Below, in pieces: positions 1 to 8,953 of a stretch of DNA of 64,000 bases (position 1 is the first letter of the stretch; every line of letters starts with the position of its first letter). Location: contig NZ_CP080545.1 in NCBI RefSeq assembly GCF_019550795.1, positions 4,436,001 through 4,500,000 on the forward strand. The letters run 5' to 3'. The DNA comes from Paenibacillus sp. sptzw28. Lineage in GTDB: Bacteria; Bacillota; Bacilli; Paenibacillales; Paenibacillaceae. Below the pieces are notes generated by a model that was given only the letters and a program-made list of their open reading frames with translations, searched no databases and was not told the DNA's origin. A program made the position numbers and the translations under genes.

Positions 1-612
1 GCGTTCCCTAAAGCTGACGGCGAAGCTGTCCCGACCGATAAACGCTATGCTTCTGCACCCCTGCGAGAGAAGATGATGGGAGGCCATCCGACCGGCCTCA
101 CCATTCGCATTAAGCACGGCATCCGCGCGGGCCACCGGCTCCTCATGATCGACAAGCACGACCGGAATGCCCGTGCGGTTCATCCGAAGGAGCGCGGCGG
201 CCGGGCATTTGCCGGCAATAATAATTCCAGATGCAGACTGCATCGTTTCATCGTCGATCTGAGGAAAGACGGACGACCGGTTGTTCTCGGCCTCGAACGT
301 GAAAAATATGGGGTTCAGCCGATGCTCTCTGCATCCCGCTTCAATGCCTTCCCTCACCCGCTGCCAAAACATCGGCTCGTTAGCCTGACGTTCATCCAAC
401 CCGACAAGGATAACCGGCATCTCCGCAAGAACGCCGGATTGCCCCTTTACCTCCCGCTGACTTACGCGATAGCCCAATGCAGCCGCCATTGCCATTACTT
501 CACGACGCGTCGCTTCGCTTACCCCACGCTTTCCCGAGAGCGCTTGCGAAACCGTATATTTGGAGACTCCCAGCCGGTCGGCGATTTGCTGCATGGATAC
601 TTTGTGCGCCAT
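1..612 (-). CDS. LacI-family transcriptional regulator (3' end cut off by window)
   Basis: The minus strand is open from an ATG at 612 to the window edge: 204 codons with no stop. The N-terminus is a LacI helix-turn-helix (MQQIADRLGVSKYTVSQAL, about residues 7-25), followed by the start of a periplasmic-binding-like effector domain (PVILVGLDE, then VVLVDHEE and SIAFIGRD). LacI/GalR proteins repress sugar genes until an effector sugar binds. This one is divergent from the glycoside hydrolase at 776, which is its most likely target. The effector cannot be read from the sequence. The C-terminal third is missing only because the window ends. Confidence 0.9.
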   Translation of the reverse strand, partial: MAHKVSMQQIADRLGVSKYTVSQALSGKRGVSEATRREVMAMAAALGYRVSQREVKGQSGVLAEMPVILVGLDERQANEPMFWQRVREGIEAGCREHRLNPIFFTFEAENNRSSVFPQIDDETMQSASGIIIAGKCPAAALLRMNRTGIPVVLVDHEEPVARADAVLNANGEAGRMASHHLLSQGCRSIAFIGRDSFAVSFRER

Positions 613-658
613 TATCGTCAGACCTACCTTCTTTCTTTATTTTTACCTGAAACTACAA

Positions 659-687
659 TTGACTTTTTCCCGTTCTCCCTCTATTGT
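659..687 (+). promoter_or_regulatory. SigA-type promoter for the glycoside hydrolase gene
   Basis: TTGACT at 659-664 and TATTGT at 682-687 are separated by 17 bp and lie about 90 bp upstream of the TTG start at 776. They form a reasonable vegetative promoter reading toward the hydrolase. Confidence 0.5.
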
Positions 688-704
688 AAGCGCGGAAGAG
701 GGAG
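675..704. promoter_or_regulatory. Inverted repeat around the -10 region, possible LacI operator
   Basis: CTCCCTCT (675-682) and AGAGGGAG (697-704) are perfect 8-bp arms separated by 14 bp. They sit across the -10 box of the hydrolase promoter in the divergent intergenic region. The position suits repression by the neighbouring LacI protein, but the arms are further apart than in a classical LacI operator, so this is a candidate only. Confidence 0.35.
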
Positions 705-775
705 TATGTCGACCTAACAAAACTAACAAATTAAACAGCAATATTCATAATTAACCAAAAGGAAGGTGTCTAACA

Positions 776-3700
776 TTGAGTAAAATCGTGCTTTTCTACG
801 ATGCTTCGTTTCCATATGAGGGCAAGCGGCCGGACGATCAATCATTAGCGATTTTAAAAGAGCGATTCAATGTCGCGGATGCCGGGCAGCTCCGCGAGCA
901 GCTAACCGATGCCGATGTTTATATCCATATGCATGGACAATATTTTCCTAAGGATGCCTGGAACGCCATTCTGGCTCATTTAAAACAAGGAAAAGGTATG
1001 CTGCATGCAGGCGGAGCGCCTTTCAAGACGCCCGTTTACAGGGAAGACAGCGTGTGGAAGCAGGAGCCGGAGCAGACGGCATATCACCAGCAGCTCCATA
1101 TCCACGAAGCGCTTCCGGTTGACGTTACAGTCACTCGGGAGCTCGTTCCCAATCCGGATATCCCGCTCTTCGAAGGTTATGAGAAGCTGTTCACGATTGA
1201 ACCGACATACGGACTTGTCCTTCATGTAACGCGCAATGACGACAAGCCCGGCGAGATGGGCTCGGGCGGACCGATGGATGCCCACATATATCCGCTGCTC
1301 CGAGGAATAACCGGCGATCTCTTGCGGCGTGAAATTGCCGCGCCAGCTGTACTGCTCGAGCATACGAAGGGTACCTTCAGCGGGGGGCGCTGGATCCTTA
1401 TCAACCAGCAGCTGCAGACTCCTTTCTGGGAAGGAGGCGGTTGTGCGGCGCTTGCGGAATGGGCGGACTTCGCCGGCTGTGGCGTGACGGAATTGTGGCT
1501 TAAACCGAACTACAGCTCATATGAGCCGGGCGAACGCGCGGTCTTTACACTTCAAGGCCAACAGCTTTCGGTGGCGGGAAAAAGCGCTGCAGCGAGTGCA
1601 GCTGTGTGGAAGTTCAAGCTGCGAGTGCTCAAAGCGGTCAACAGCGCGGAACCGGCGCCGGATCCGTCGTTCAATTACGATTCGGCCGGCTTCGAAGAAG
1701 CATGGCAAACGGAAATCTCCATCAAGGTAGGCAGGGAATTGAAGCTTGAACGGATAATAGCGGATTTCGGGATTGAATCCGGCTTCTATGTCGTGAAATG
1801 CGAGGCGGTGTCCGAATCGGGTGAGAAGCGCGTGCTTCGCCAGGGATTCTGGGGATTTGACCGCGAGCTTCTTGCTGCCGGCGACTGGATGACGTGCGAC
1901 AGGGATTATTTTTGGAAGGAAGGCCGTCCGCTTCCCGTTGTCGGAATGACTTATATGACGAGCGATGTTGCCCGCAAATATCTGTTCCTGCCTAACGCGG
2001 CCGTTTGGGACCGGGATATGGCGCAGATGAAACGAGCCGGCATCAACCTGATCAGGACAGGCATTTGGACCGCGTGGCGCCAAATTATGTTCGTAGACGG
2101 CCACCCCTACGAGGAGGTGCTGCGCGCGATCGACTCCTTCCTCTTGACGGCGAAAAGGTACGACCTTGAGGTTACGTTCAACTTCTTCTCTTTCACGCCG
2201 GAAGCATGGGAGGGTGTTAATCCGTATCTGGATCCGCGCAGCGTTGAAGCTCAAAAACGATTTATCGCCGCAATTGTTTCAAGGCATGCCGACTCAAAAC
2301 ATGTGCATTGGGACCTGATAAACGAGCCGTCCATGTTCGATCCGAAGCGGGTTTTCAGCGGCCCGCAAACCTGTGGCGACCCGTTCGAGCGGGATTGCTT
2401 TGTGGAATGGCTGCGTGAACGGCACGGTTCGGTACGCGTGCTGCAGGAGCGCTGGAATATGACTCCCAGCGAGCTCTCTTCGTTTGAAACGGTCCGGCTG
2501 CCGGAACGGGACGATATCAATTTCAGAACGACTGAGCAGTTTACCAAACGGGGCGGCCCTTGGCTTGACTACACTTTGTTTACTATGGAGATGCATAACC
2601 GGTGGGCGTCACAGCTGATTGACACGATACGCTCCATACAGCCCAAACAGCTTGTAACGGTCGGGCAGGACGAGGCCCTCGGGGGACAGCGCCCTTCGCC
2701 GTTCTTCTACGCCGAAGCCGTAGATTATACGACCGTTCACAGCTGGTGGCTTATGGACGATCTGATCTGGGACGGCGTGTTCTCCAAAGCGCCCGATAAA
2801 CCGAACCTAATTCAAGAAACCGGCATCATGTATGTGGAAACTCCGGATGGACGGGCAAAGCGAAGCGAGGAAGAGCTCCGCAATATTCTGGAGCGTAAAT
2901 ACGCTTATGCGTTCTCCACCGGCGGAGCAGGCGCAGTTCAGTGGATCTGGAACATTAATTTCTACATGAACAATGTGAACGAATCCCATATCGGTGCGGT
3001 GCGGGCCGACGGCACGGAGAAGCCGGAGGCCAATGTATCGTATGATTTCGGCTCTTTTATAGGGCAGATCCGGGAACTGTTCATAGGGCGCGAGCTTGAG
3101 GAGGTTGCGGTCGTGTACCCGTACTCCAATGATTTCTCAAACCGCAAGCTGGCTTACGAAGCGACGACCCGCCTTGTACGGACACTTACCTATTCGATGA
3201 ATGTGCATGTGTGCGGCTTGGGCGAATATCATCTGGAATCGTTGGAAGCTTCAAAGCCGAAGCTCATCATCGTGCCGAGCGCGCATAACTTCAGCGATGA
3301 AGCACTGGGCAAGCTTACAGATCATATCCGCCAGCACGGCGGAACACTGCTGTTCACAGGACCGGCAGGACTCGACGAATATTGGCGGCCTGTAAACAGA
3401 CTGTCAACCGAGCTCGGATTGGAAGACTCCGTTGCCTCCAACCTGCTGCGCGAGGAACTGCTGGAACTGAACGGCCTGCTAATGCCGGTTTCATTCGGCG
3501 GATCGCATATTGCAGCCGCATGCAAACAGTTACTTCGAACCGTTAACGGTCCGGCACAGCTTATAGAGATGCCGCTCGGTGCCGGGCATATAATGTGGTG
3601 CCCGCTGCCGATCGAGCTGAATGAACGGCTTGAACCGCTTCAAGCCGTCTATGCCGAAGCGCTGTCCAAATCCGGCGTCTCCGAGCAGCTCGAATGGCTG

Positions 3701-3937
3701 CGCGGCGGGGAACTGCCCGGCGTTTACGGCCGCAAGCTGAATTTCGCCTCCGGCTCGCTGTATGTATTCGTATCCGAATTCGGCTGTGACGCGGATATTG
3801 AGGTTCGCGATCCTCAGACCGGCAAACGGTATGCATTCACGCTTGAACAGGAAAGATCCGTTCTGTTCGCCGCGGACGCGAGCGGTGAACTGATGGCTGT
3901 ATACCGTCCTAACGAGGTGCAGGTGCACACTCAATAG
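776..3937 (+). CDS. Clan GH-A glycoside hydrolase, beta-galactosidase-like (1053 aa)
   Basis: A cytoplasmic glycosidase with no signal peptide. The central TIM barrel (roughly residues 390-740) has the clan GH-A signature: an acid/base Glu in INEPSM near residue 517 and a candidate nucleophile Glu in QETGIMY near residue 681. A GATase-like alpha/beta segment at the N-terminus (about 1-110, VLFYDASFP, LHAGGAPF) and another after the barrel (about 780-890, VAVVYPYSN, LIIVPSAHN) flank it. The second resembles the trimerisation domain of GH42 beta-galactosidases. The start is TTG with an AAGGAAGG ribosome binding site; no ATG lies nearby. It probably belongs to the regulon of the divergent LacI protein. 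Exact GH family (42, 5 or an unclassified relative) and substrate are uncertain. Confidence 0.75.
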   Translation: MSKIVLFYDASFPYEGKRPDDQSLAILKERFNVADAGQLREQLTDADVYIHMHGQYFPKDAWNAILAHLKQGKGMLHAGGAPFKTPVYREDSVWKQEPEQTAYHQQLHIHEALPVDVTVTRELVPNPDIPLFEGYEKLFTIEPTYGLVLHVTRNDDKPGEMGSGGPMDAHIYPLLRGITGDLLRREIAAPAVLLEHTKGTFSGGRWILINQQLQTPFWEGGGCAALAEWADFAGCGVTELWLKPNYSSYEPGERAVFTLQGQQLSVAGKSAAASAAVWKFKLRVLKAVNSAEPAPDPSFNYDSAGFEEAWQTEISIKVGRELKLERIIADFGIESGFYVVKCEAVSESGEKRVLRQGFWGFDRELLAAGDWMTCDRDYFWKEGRPLPVVGMTYMTSDVARKYLFLPNAAVWDRDMAQMKRAGINLIRTGIWTAWRQIMFVDGHPYEEVLRAIDSFLLTAKRYDLEVTFNFFSFTPEAWEGVNPYLDPRSVEAQKRFIAAIVSRHADSKHVHWDLINEPSMFDPKRVFSGPQTCGDPFERDCFVEWLRERHGSVRVLQERWNMTPSELSSFETVRLPERDDINFRTTEQFTKRGGPWLDYTLFTMEMHNRWASQLIDTIRSIQPKQLVTVGQDEALGGQRPSPFFYAEAVDYTTVHSWWLMDDLIWDGVFSKAPDKPNLIQETGIMYVETPDGRAKRSEEELRNILERKYAYAFSTGGAGAVQWIWNINFYMNNVNESHIGAVRADGTEKPEANVSYDFGSFIGQIRELFIGRELEEVAVVYPYSNDFSNRKLAYEATTRLVRTLTYSMNVHVCGLGEYHLESLEASKPKLIIVPSAHNFSDEALGKLTDHIRQHGGTLLFTGPAGLDEYWRPVNRLSTELGLEDSVASNLLREELLELNGLLMPVSFGGSHIAAACKQLLRTVNGPAQLIEMPLGAGHIMWCPLPIELNERLEPLQAVYAEALSKSGVSEQLEWLRGGELPGVYGRKLNFASGSLYVFVSEFGCDADIEVRDPQTGKRYAFTLEQERSVLFAADASGELMAVYRPNEVQVHTQ

Positions 3938-3952
3938 TTGTTCATCCCAAAC

Positions 3953-3996
3953 AAAAGCAGGAACCCTTGTGACGTTGTGACGGGTTCCTGCTTTTT
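3953..3996 (+). terminator. Intrinsic terminator after the glycoside hydrolase
   Basis: A perfect stem (AAAAGCAGGAACCC with its complement) around a 15-nt loop, with U-rich 3' arm. It closes the hydrolase transcript and also shields the convergent MarR gene. Confidence 0.85.
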
Positions 3997-4013
3997 CATT
4001 TTGTGTGTACGCT

Positions 4014-4457
4014 TTATTTTTCCTTCTTCAAGTTGGTAATCAACCGTTCGAGATAACTGTTAAAAGCTTCTATCTCTTGCTTTGTGAAACTATGGAATGA
4101 GCTTTCATTACTCTCGTTCCCATACTCATTGGCGTCCAAAAGCGCCTGCTTTCCTTTTTCCGTTATACGGGCTAAGGTGACCCGTCTGTCTTCGGGGGCT
4201 TCTAACGTCGTGACCAAACCGTTCTGCCTTAAGCGGTCAATCATACCCGTCATATTCTGTTTGGTAACCAGCATGTTGTTCCTGAGCTCCTTAAAGGAGA
4301 GATCTCCGGAACGGGAAAGTGCGGCGAGAATAAACCATTGATGCAAACTGGTCAAGCCCGCCTGGGAAGACAAACTGTGGCCGACCCGTTCAAGTAAAAT
4401 ATTGGCGCGAAAGATATTAACGACGATACTACCCCGCGGATCATTTTTCTTATTCAT
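4014..4457 (-). CDS. MarR-family transcriptional regulator (147 aa)
   Basis: A winged-helix MarR regulator: the recognition region LSFKELRNNMLVTKQNMTGM is followed by the wing (TTLEAPEDRRVTLARITEKG). Length is typical. I chose the ATG at 4457 because GAGG lies six bases upstream; a TTG at 4469 would overlap that site. MarR proteins usually repress themselves and a neighbouring detoxification gene. Here a consensus promoter with an overlapping dyad lies directly upstream, and a nitroreductase gene ends 27 bp before the promoter, so control of that gene by this regulator is possible but not shown. Confidence 0.88.
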   Translation of the reverse strand: MNKKNDPRGSIVVNIFRANILLERVGHSLSSQAGLTSLHQWFILAALSRSGDLSFKELRNNMLVTKQNMTGMIDRLRQNGLVTTLEAPEDRRVTLARITEKGKQALLDANEYGNESNESSFHSFTKQEIEAFNSYLERLITNLKKEK

Positions 4458-4471
4458 ACTCAACCTCAATA

Positions 4472-4517
4472 GTCAACATGTTGACCTAATTATAACGATA
4501 TCGGCTTTGGTTGTCAA
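4472..4517 (-). promoter_or_regulatory. Consensus promoter and palindromic operator of the MarR gene
   Basis: On the minus strand TTGACA (4512-4517) and TATAAT (4489-4494) match the SigA consensus exactly with a 17-bp spacer. The perfect palindrome GTCAACATGTTGAC (4472-4485) sits immediately downstream of the -10 box, where a bound repressor would block transcription. This is the expected layout for MarR autorepression. Confidence 0.8.
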
Positions 4518-4543
4518 ATGTTGCATTCTACCGGGATCTGACC

Positions 4544-5113
4544 TCACTCAAACCAGACCGTTTTCGCCGCGGCGCTTTCCCGTCTCGCTTTGGGCGGTTC
4601 CATATCCGGAACGCCCAGATAAATGAACCCCAGCATCCTGTCCTGCGGCCGCAGCCCGAAGGTCTCGTTCATAAAAGGATGATAGCAAGGCTCACCGGAA
4701 CGCCAGACCGCACCTAAACCGAGAGCATGAATCGCGAGCAGCATATTTTGAATCGCGGCGTTGACGGCCGCATACTCCTCAAGCCCGATTACATCTTTAC
4801 GGTCGCTTGGCTGGACGGCTGCTGCTATAATGACAGGCGCCCGCAGCGCCTTCTTTCTTGCGGCGTCGGCTTTTATTACATTATCGGGATTATCCGGATC
4901 CGCTTCACCCGCGAGTGCGATACGAGCAAGCGCTTCTCCCAGCCGATCCCGGCCGCCGCCGGTGAGCACAAAAAAACGCCATGGTTCTGTCAGCCTATGG
5001 TTTGGCGCCCATATGGCGGCATCCAAAATCGATTCAATCGTCTCTTTGGCTATCGGTTCCTGCGTGACCTTTCCGATACTTCTTCTCGTTCGAATAGCTT
5101 CAAATATATCCAT
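4544..5113 (-). CDS. Nitroreductase-family protein (189 aa)
   Basis: An FMN-dependent NAD(P)H oxidoreductase of the nitroreductase fold, similar to the small YdjA group. Seen are the N-terminal FMN-binding segment (IRTRRSIGKV), PNHRLTEPWRFFV, and the C-terminal LGLGAVWRSGE and LGFIYLGVP motifs. The start at 5113 has an AAGGAG site seven bases upstream; a longer frame to 5182 lacks one. Its natural substrate cannot be predicted. The downstream MarR gene suggests a role in handling a redox-active or aromatic compound. Confidence 0.85.
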   Translation of the reverse strand: MDIFEAIRTRRSIGKVTQEPIAKETIESILDAAIWAPNHRLTEPWRFFVLTGGGRDRLGEALARIALAGEADPDNPDNVIKADAARKKALRAPVIIAAAVQPSDRKDVIGLEEYAAVNAAIQNMLLAIHALGLGAVWRSGEPCYHPFMNETFGLRPQDRMLGFIYLGVPDMEPPKARRESAAAKTVWFE

Positions 5114-5202
5114 GGCCGTCTCCTTACTCCTTAATAGTCTCTCCATATTTATACGCCGGATCTGAAACTTAGGAAACGACAAATATTCTTACTAAAATAA
5201 GA

Positions 5203-5243
5203 AGACCGCACAGTCAAGCCATAAAGGCAGGGACTGGCGGTCT
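5203..5243 (-). terminator. Terminator of the ribose operon
   Basis: AGACCGC...CAGTC pairs with GACTG...GCGGTCT just beyond the rbsB stop and is followed on the minus strand by a T-rich run. It marks the 3' end of the rbs transcript. Confidence 0.75.
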
Positions 5244-5254
5244 ACATTTACTGA

Positions 5255-6211
5255 CTACTGCAAATTAGTGACCAGTTCCAGATCGACTGGAATGGCACTT
5301 TCAACTTTCTCGCCTGCGGCAACTTTAATGGCTGTTTCAATCGCTTTTTGGCCGATCTCAGCCGGTTTCTGCGCAACCGTGGCCGCCATTGAGCCATCTT
5401 TAACGGCTTTTACCGCATCATCGGTGGCATCGAATCCGACAACGATAATACCTTTTTTACCGGCAGCTTCGATCGCCTGTACGGCTCCCAGCGCCATTTC
5501 GTCATTATGAGCGAAGACTGCTTGGATACTGCTGTTGCTTTGCAAAATATTTTCCATAACGGAGAGGCCTTTGGCACGATTGAAATCGGCCGGCTGCGAA
5601 GCAACCACTTTCACTCCGTCTTTATTGTCGACCGCATCATGGAAGCCTTTACCCCGGTCACGGGCTGCTGAAGTGCCGGCAGTTCCCTGCAGCTCTACAA
5701 TATTGCCTTTGCGGCCGATCAGCTTCATGATATATTCGCCCGCCATCTGACCGCCCTTAACATTATCGGACGCAATATGCGTAACGACGGTTCCTCCGTT
5801 TGCGGCGCGGTCGACCGTGATAACCGGAATGTTGGCGCTGTTGGCCGACTCCACGGCAGTCACGATTGCATCGCTGTCAGTCGGATTGATCAGAATGACA
5901 TTAACCTTCTTCTGAATCAAGTCTTCGATACCGCTGATTTGCTTTGCCGTATCATCCTGTGCGTCAACCACGATCAATTCCGCTCCTGCCGCTTTAGCCG
6001 CTTTCTCGGCACCCTCTTTGAGCGTTACGAAAAACGGATTATTCAGTGTTGAAATCGACAAGCCGATTGTTACTTTGCCGCCTGTACCTGTACCCTGTCC
6101 GTTACCTGCGCTCTTCTCTGTTTCCGAAGAGCATGCCGCCAGCAGAAGAACGACAGCAAGCAGCAATGCTGCAAATGACCATTTGTTCATGTTAATAGCT
6201 TTTCTTTTCAT
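5255..6211 (-). CDS. rbsB: Ribose ABC transporter substrate-binding lipoprotein RbsB
   Basis: Extracellular D-ribose-binding lipoprotein (318 aa). An N-terminal signal peptide ends in the lipobox LLAACSS, so the mature protein is anchored at Cys near residue 27. The type I periplasmic-binding fold follows, with GLSISTLNNPFF at its start, DAQDD, NPTDSDA and the hinge-region FAHNDEMALGA typical of RbsB. The start has an AAAGGAG site. It is the last gene of rbsRKDACB, 29 bp after rbsC, and is followed by a terminator. Confidence 0.95.
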   Translation of the reverse strand: MKRKAINMNKWSFAALLLAVVLLLAACSSETEKSAGNGQGTGTGGKVTIGLSISTLNNPFFVTLKEGAEKAAKAAGAELIVVDAQDDTAKQISGIEDLIQKKVNVILINPTDSDAIVTAVESANSANIPVITVDRAANGGTVVTHIASDNVKGGQMAGEYIMKLIGRKGNIVELQGTAGTSAARDRGKGFHDAVDNKDGVKVVASQPADFNRAKGLSVMENILQSNSSIQAVFAHNDEMALGAVQAIEAAGKKGIIVVGFDATDDAVKAVKDGSMAATVAQKPAEIGQKAIETAIKVAAGEKVESAIPVDLELVTNLQ

Positions 6212-6240
6212 GTTGTTAGGCTCCTTTAATGTTCGGATTT

Positions 6241-7197
6241 TTATTTTCTTTTCTTCGAACGATCGAAAAGCACTGCAATTAAGATGACTGCCCCTTTTAC
6301 TACTTGTTGATAGAATGAGGACACATTCAACAGATTCAATCCATTGTCCAGTACGCCGATAATGACGGCGCCAATCAGCGTTCCGACGATACGGCCTCTG
6401 CCCCCGGAGAGGCTTGTTCCTCCGAGCACTACCGCCGCGATGGCGTCAAGCTCGTAAGAAGCGCCTGCCGTAGGCTGGGCTGAATTAAGCCGGGAAGTGA
6501 GTATTATCCCACTAACAGCTGCAAGTAAGCCGCTGATCGAATAAACCATGATTTTGACCTTGGATGTGCTGATCCCCGAGAGCCACGTCGCCTCCTCATT
6601 ACTCCCGATCGCGTATACGCGCCGGCCGAAAGTGGTGTGCTTCAAAACAATGTATAGTACTGCAAAAGCAATGACCATCCAAATGATCGGCATTGGAATT
6701 TGCAGAAAATACCCTTTTCCAAACGCAGCGAAATCCTTGTTCAAACCGGTAATCGGTCTACCGTCCGTGTAGACGAGCGTGAATCCCCGGAAAACGGTCA
6801 TTGTCGCCAATGTCACGATAAACGGCGCCAATCTTCCCTTGGCCACCAGAGCCCCATTGATGGCGCCCATCAGCATACCTGCCCCAAGCCCTGCGATAAC
6901 AGCAATCCAAGTATCCGTTCCGCCGGCCATCAAGCCCGCTGCCACCGCGCTCGACAGGGCAAGTATTGAACCGACCGATAGATCGATGCCGCCTGTCAAG
7001 ATGACGAACGTCATTCCGAATGCGATCAGCGCATTAATGGAAACCTGCCGGAGAACGTTAAGGAGATTGTCGACGGACAGAAAGTTGTCTGCCGTAACCG
7101 ATAATACGACGATAATCAGAAGTAATCCGATTACCGAACCAAGCCCCTGCAGCTTGAATCCTTTCCGTTTTTGAATGCCAATTACATCAGCTTGCAT
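6241..7197 (-). CDS. rbsC: Ribose ABC transporter permease RbsC
   Basis: Membrane permease of the ribose importer (318 aa), with about eight to ten hydrophobic segments and the family motifs GGIDLSVGSI and AVVLGGTSLSGGRG, the latter in the loop contacting the ATPase. I use the ATG at 7197, seven to eight bases after GGGGGAGG; a GTG at 7221 would place that site inside the gene. The start lies inside the last codons of rbsA (11-bp overlap), so translation is probably coupled to RbsA. Confidence 0.94.
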   Translation of the reverse strand: MQADVIGIQKRKGFKLQGLGSVIGLLLIIVVLSVTADNFLSVDNLLNVLRQVSINALIAFGMTFVILTGGIDLSVGSILALSSAVAAGLMAGGTDTWIAVIAGLGAGMLMGAINGALVAKGRLAPFIVTLATMTVFRGFTLVYTDGRPITGLNKDFAAFGKGYFLQIPMPIIWMVIAFAVLYIVLKHTTFGRRVYAIGSNEEATWLSGISTSKVKIMVYSISGLLAAVSGIILTSRLNSAQPTAGASYELDAIAAVVLGGTSLSGGRGRIVGTLIGAVIIGVLDNGLNLLNVSSFYQQVVKGAVILIAVLFDRSKKRK

Positions 7198-8695
7198 GCT
7201 GTTGTCCTCCCCCGGTTGCACAAAGCATAATTTTTTCCTGCGTAGCTTCTTCTCGCGTAAACTCTCCCGTCAGTTTCCCTTCATGCATGACGAGAATTCG
7301 GTCGCTCATCCCGAGCACCTCGGGAAGCTCGGAGGAAATCATAAGGATGGCAACTCCATTGGCCGCAAGTCTGTTCATCAGGTCATAAATTTCTTTTTTG
7401 GCTCCGATATCGACGCCCCTTGTCGGCTCGTCCAAAATAAATACCTGCGGACTTGTCGCAAGCCATTTTCCGATTACCACCTTCTGCTGATTGCCTCCGC
7501 TCAGCGACCCTACCGTTTGAGCGCCGCTTGACGCTTTGATGAACAGCTGCTTGATCATCGTTTCGGACAAAAACTGTTCTTTGGAACCGCTCATAAATCC
7601 CAGCTTTGACAGCGACTTAAGATTCGGCATCGACAAATTGTCGCTGACGGACATCGGAAGAAGCAGCCCCTCGTCCTTCCGGTCCTCCGTTACCAACGCA
7701 ATACCCGCCCGAATCGCATCGGCCGGTTTGCCGATATCTACCGGCTTGCCGTTGACATAGATAGTTCCCCTATCTATCGGGGTCACGCCGAACAGCGCTT
7801 TGGCTAGTTCCGTGCGGCCAGCTCCCATCAGACCCGCCAGCCCTACAATTTCACCAGCCCTGACAGAAAACGAAATATCGTTTAAGATGCCTTGTTGCGA
7901 TAACCCTTCAACCTTCAGCTTGTCCTCGCCATATTTAATCTCCACTTTGGGGAACCTGTCTTTGATTTCCCGACCGACCATCATCTTGACAATTTGGTCC
8001 ATATTCGTTTCCTGGACTCGTTCGGTGCCGATATAGCGGCCGTCGCGCATCACCGTTATCCGGTCGCATATCTTGAATATCTCTTCCATCCGGTGGGAAA
8101 TGTAGATCATCCCGACGCCCTGTTTCCGAAGGGAAGCGATTGCAACAAAGAGCGCTTCGATCTCCCGGTCTGTGAGGGCCGCCGTTGGTTCGTCCAATAC
8201 TAATATTTCAGTATTGACGGAAAGGGCTTTAGCTATTTCTACCATCTGCTGCTGGCCGACCGACAGCTCGCCGACGACCGTTTCCGGATCGATTGTCAAT
8301 CCAAGCTGAGACAAAAACCGGGTGGATTCCTTCTTCATCCTGCGCCAATTGATCAGCCTGGTCGGTCCGTACGTGAATTCCCTTCCGAGAAAGATGTTTT
8401 CCATTACCGTCAAGTGCGGAATAAGGTTTAACTCCTGGTGGATCATGACGATGCCCAGCTGCTGTGCAGCAGAGGGTGTTGCCAGCTGCTGCTCAGCACC
8501 CTTAACTGCTACCGTTCCGCCGTCCCGCGCGTAGATTCCGTTCAGAATCTTCATCAAAGTCGACTTGCCCGCGCCGTTCTCACCCATCAAGGCATGCACT
8601 TCGCCGTTTTCCAAAGAAAACTGCACCTGTTCCAGTACTTTCACCCCGGAGAAGCTTTTATCGATTCCCTTCATCTCCAACAGCTGCGCTGTCAA
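7187..8695 (-). CDS. rbsA: Ribose ABC transporter ATPase RbsA (two nucleotide-binding domains)
   Basis: A tandem ABC ATPase (502 aa) energising RbsBC. The first domain has Walker A GENGAGKST, signature LSVGQQQ and Walker B ILVLDEPTAAL. The second has the degenerate AGLMGAGRTE in place of Walker A, signature LSGGNQQK and FILDEPTRG, the usual asymmetry of this family. The start is TTG at 8695, eight bases after a perfect AGGAGG. A hairpin repeat array ends two bases before that site. Confidence 0.95.
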   Translation of the reverse strand: MTAQLLEMKGIDKSFSGVKVLEQVQFSLENGEVHALMGENGAGKSTLMKILNGIYARDGGTVAVKGAEQQLATPSAAQQLGIVMIHQELNLIPHLTVMENIFLGREFTYGPTRLINWRRMKKESTRFLSQLGLTIDPETVVGELSVGQQQMVEIAKALSVNTEILVLDEPTAALTDREIEALFVAIASLRKQGVGMIYISHRMEEIFKICDRITVMRDGRYIGTERVQETNMDQIVKMMVGREIKDRFPKVEIKYGEDKLKVEGLSQQGILNDISFSVRAGEIVGLAGLMGAGRTELAKALFGVTPIDRGTIYVNGKPVDIGKPADAIRAGIALVTEDRKDEGLLLPMSVSDNLSMPNLKSLSKLGFMSGSKEQFLSETMIKQLFIKASSGAQTVGSLSGGNQQKVVIGKWLATSPQVFILDEPTRGVDIGAKKEIYDLMNRLAANGVAILMISSELPEVLGMSDRILVMHEGKLTGEFTREEATQEKIMLCATGGGQQHAS

Positions 8696-8711
8696 TATGA
8701 TTACCTCCTAA

Positions 8712-8953
8712 GCGTTTTCGGAGAAAACGCAGCTTCGTAAGCATAAGCAAGGCATTTTCGAATGAAAATGCTACTTCGTAAGCATAAACTTGGCGTTTTC
8801 GGAGAAAACGCAGCTTCGTAAGCATAGACTTGGCATTTTCGAATGAAAATGCTACTTCGTAAGCATAAACTTGGCGTTTTCGGAGAAAACGCAGCTTCGT
8901 AAGCATAGACTTGGCATTTTCGAATGAAAATGCCACTTCGTAAGCATAAGCTA
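8712..8953 (-). repeat. Alternating hairpin repeat array between rbsD and rbsA
   Basis: Six units in strict alternation: type A starts at 8712, 8793 and 8874 (40 bp each); type B starts at 8752, 8833 and 8914 (41 bp). Each unit is a hairpin plus a shared linker CTTCGTAAGCATA. The A stem is GCGTTTTC/GAAAACGC, the B stem GCATTTTC/GAAAATGC; the G-C to A-T change occurs on both arms, so pairing is kept. Composite period is 81 bp. The array runs from the last codon of rbsD to two bases before the rbsA ribosome binding site. Reading frames through it are artefacts. Confidence 0.92.

Noticed and set aside
73..717. Plus-strand open frame opposite the LacI gene
   Set aside because: It mirrors the well-supported LacI coding strand and has no recognisable domain.
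8712..8953. CRISPR array
   Set aside because: Units are directly adjacent with no variable spacers, and no cas genes are present.
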